29,020 nucleotides of DNA from positions 1-29,020 of the forward strand of contig JAUNQL010000001.1 in NCBI GenBank assembly GCA_030536195.1, written 5' to 3'. The stretch is from Clostridia bacterium (GTDB taxonomy: Bacteria; Bacillota; Clostridia; Oscillospirales; Acutalibacteraceae). Positions within the stretch are counted from its first letter, which is position 1. Each line of letters begins with the position of its first letter. Both the position numbers and the translations under genes were made by a program. Shown here in pieces: positions 28,424-29,020 of the stretch. The notes under the pieces were generated by a model that was not told the origin of the DNA, did no database searches, and saw nothing but the letters and a program-made list of their open reading frames with translations.

Positions 28424-29020
28424 TTACTTGATTACTGTGTTGTATTGCTGAACTGATTGAAGTTCTTTCTCTGAGAAATAGTAGTTGTAAATATCCGCAG
28501 CAATTGATGCGGTCAAAGCACCTTGGTTTGCTGTCTCAACAACGATAGCTATTGCTATCTCTGGCTTTTCATATGGTGCGTATGTGATAAGGAAACCGTT
28601 GTTTCCTTCGTAAATTACACCATCAATTTTCTTGGCAACCTCTGATGTACCAGTCTTGGCAGCAGCCTTGACTGGGATGTTGGCAAACGCATCTTTACAG
28701 AAGCCCTCGTGAGCAACCTTGTACATGCCCTCTTGAACCAACTTGAGGTTGTGCTTGTCTATACCAAGTTCGCTCTCTACTACAGGGTCCTTCGTCAAAA
28801 CAGTTTCGCTATAGTCGTAAGTCAAAATTGCCTTAACAAAATGCGGAATATACTTGGTGCCACCATTCGCAAGAGTTGCACAATAGTTGCACATCTGAAG
28901 AATTGTAAACTGGTGATCAGACTGACCAATAGCTGCCTGAACTGTATCACCTGGGTGCCACGTGCCACCCTGAGACTCACGGTATTCCTTACCAGCAAGG
29001 ATACACTCAGCCTCACTTAT
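28424..29020 (-). CDS. Penicillin-binding protein 2 type transpeptidase, C-terminal part (cut by window edge)
   Basis: This is the end of a class B PBP that cross-links peptidoglycan, probably for elongation. The frame is open from the window edge (first codon at 29020). It shows GGTWHPGDTVQAAIGQSDH, ATLANGGTKYIPHFV, the KTGT motif in VKAAAKTGTSEV (active-site motif 3) and FLITYAPYEKPEIAIAIVVE, all typical of the transpeptidase domain. The SxxK and SxN motifs lie outside the window. It ends 13 nt before the MinD-like gene and is probably co-transcribed with it. An internal Met at 28894 is not the true start. Confidence 0.92.
   Translation of the reverse strand: MSEAECILAGKEYRESQGGTWHPGDTVQAAIGQSDHQFTILQMCNYCATLANGGTKYIPHFVKAILTYDYSETVLTKDPVVESELGIDKHNLKLVQEGMYKVAHEGFCKDAFANIPVKAAAKTGTSEVAKKIDGVIYEGNNGFLITYAPYEKPEIAIAIVVETANQGALTASIAADIYNYYFSEKELQSVQQYNTVIK

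Overview
The window looks like a piece of a Gram-positive, Clostridia-type chromosome, possibly Lachnospiraceae or a neighbouring family (the rank below class is a guess). Reasons: a complete S10-spc ribosomal gene order with a zinc-type S14, strong AGGAGG-like ribosome binding sites throughout, a split ThrE exporter, a stand-alone EF-G paralog, and a PBP2 / MinD-like / methylglyoxal-synthase string of the kind found after mreBCD in Clostridia. There is no sign of phage, insertion sequence, CRISPR array or recent island.

Layout. (1) 1-9610, minus strand: 21 ribosomal protein genes from rpsJ to rplO and the start of secY, with very short gaps or overlaps. They run from one good promoter at 9833-9861 through a structured leader of about 200 nt. 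(2) 9862-15118, mostly plus strand: a DNA-maintenance stretch with rarA, an Ogg-type 8-oxoguanine glycosylase, tRNA-Met and tRNA-Glu (minus), a HAD phosphatase (minus), a DUF1624-type membrane acyltransferase and endonuclease III. Between rarA and ogg lie 504 bases of AT-rich DNA (about 29% G+C by hand count over 11341-11820) without a gene but with repeated CCACG elements and competing inverted repeats. (3) 19846-15155, minus: a tight six-gene unit with both ThrE halves, a YhhN/TMEM86 membrane protein, an ArsP_2-type metal permease, pyruvate kinase and a NifX-like protein with a His/Cys tail. (4) 20016-22088, minus: an EF-G paralog with altered GTPase motifs. (5) 22337-23873, plus: a strongly expressed-looking SDR protein and a small PAS-like protein, each followed by a terminator with the same 9-bp stem. 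(6) 27072-23918, minus: hisS-aspS. (7) 29020-27176, minus: the C-terminal part of a PBP2-type transpeptidase, a MinD-like ATPase and a methylglyoxal-synthase-fold protein.

Most of the window is core housekeeping. No wholly new multi-gene system is obvious. The points most worth following are: the methylglyoxal synthase homologue with three active-site replacements; the MinD-like ATPase that stops before the usual membrane-targeting helix and has no minC or minE beside it; the EF-G paralog without the catalytic DTPGH histidine; metal-ligand-rich segments in two proteins of the operon that also carries pyruvate kinase; the repeat-rich rarA-ogg gap; and several compact promoter arrangements (face-to-face promoters, promoters built into terminators, a dyad over a consensus tRNA promoter). 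All functional statements come from reading the sequence and family knowledge; no search was run.
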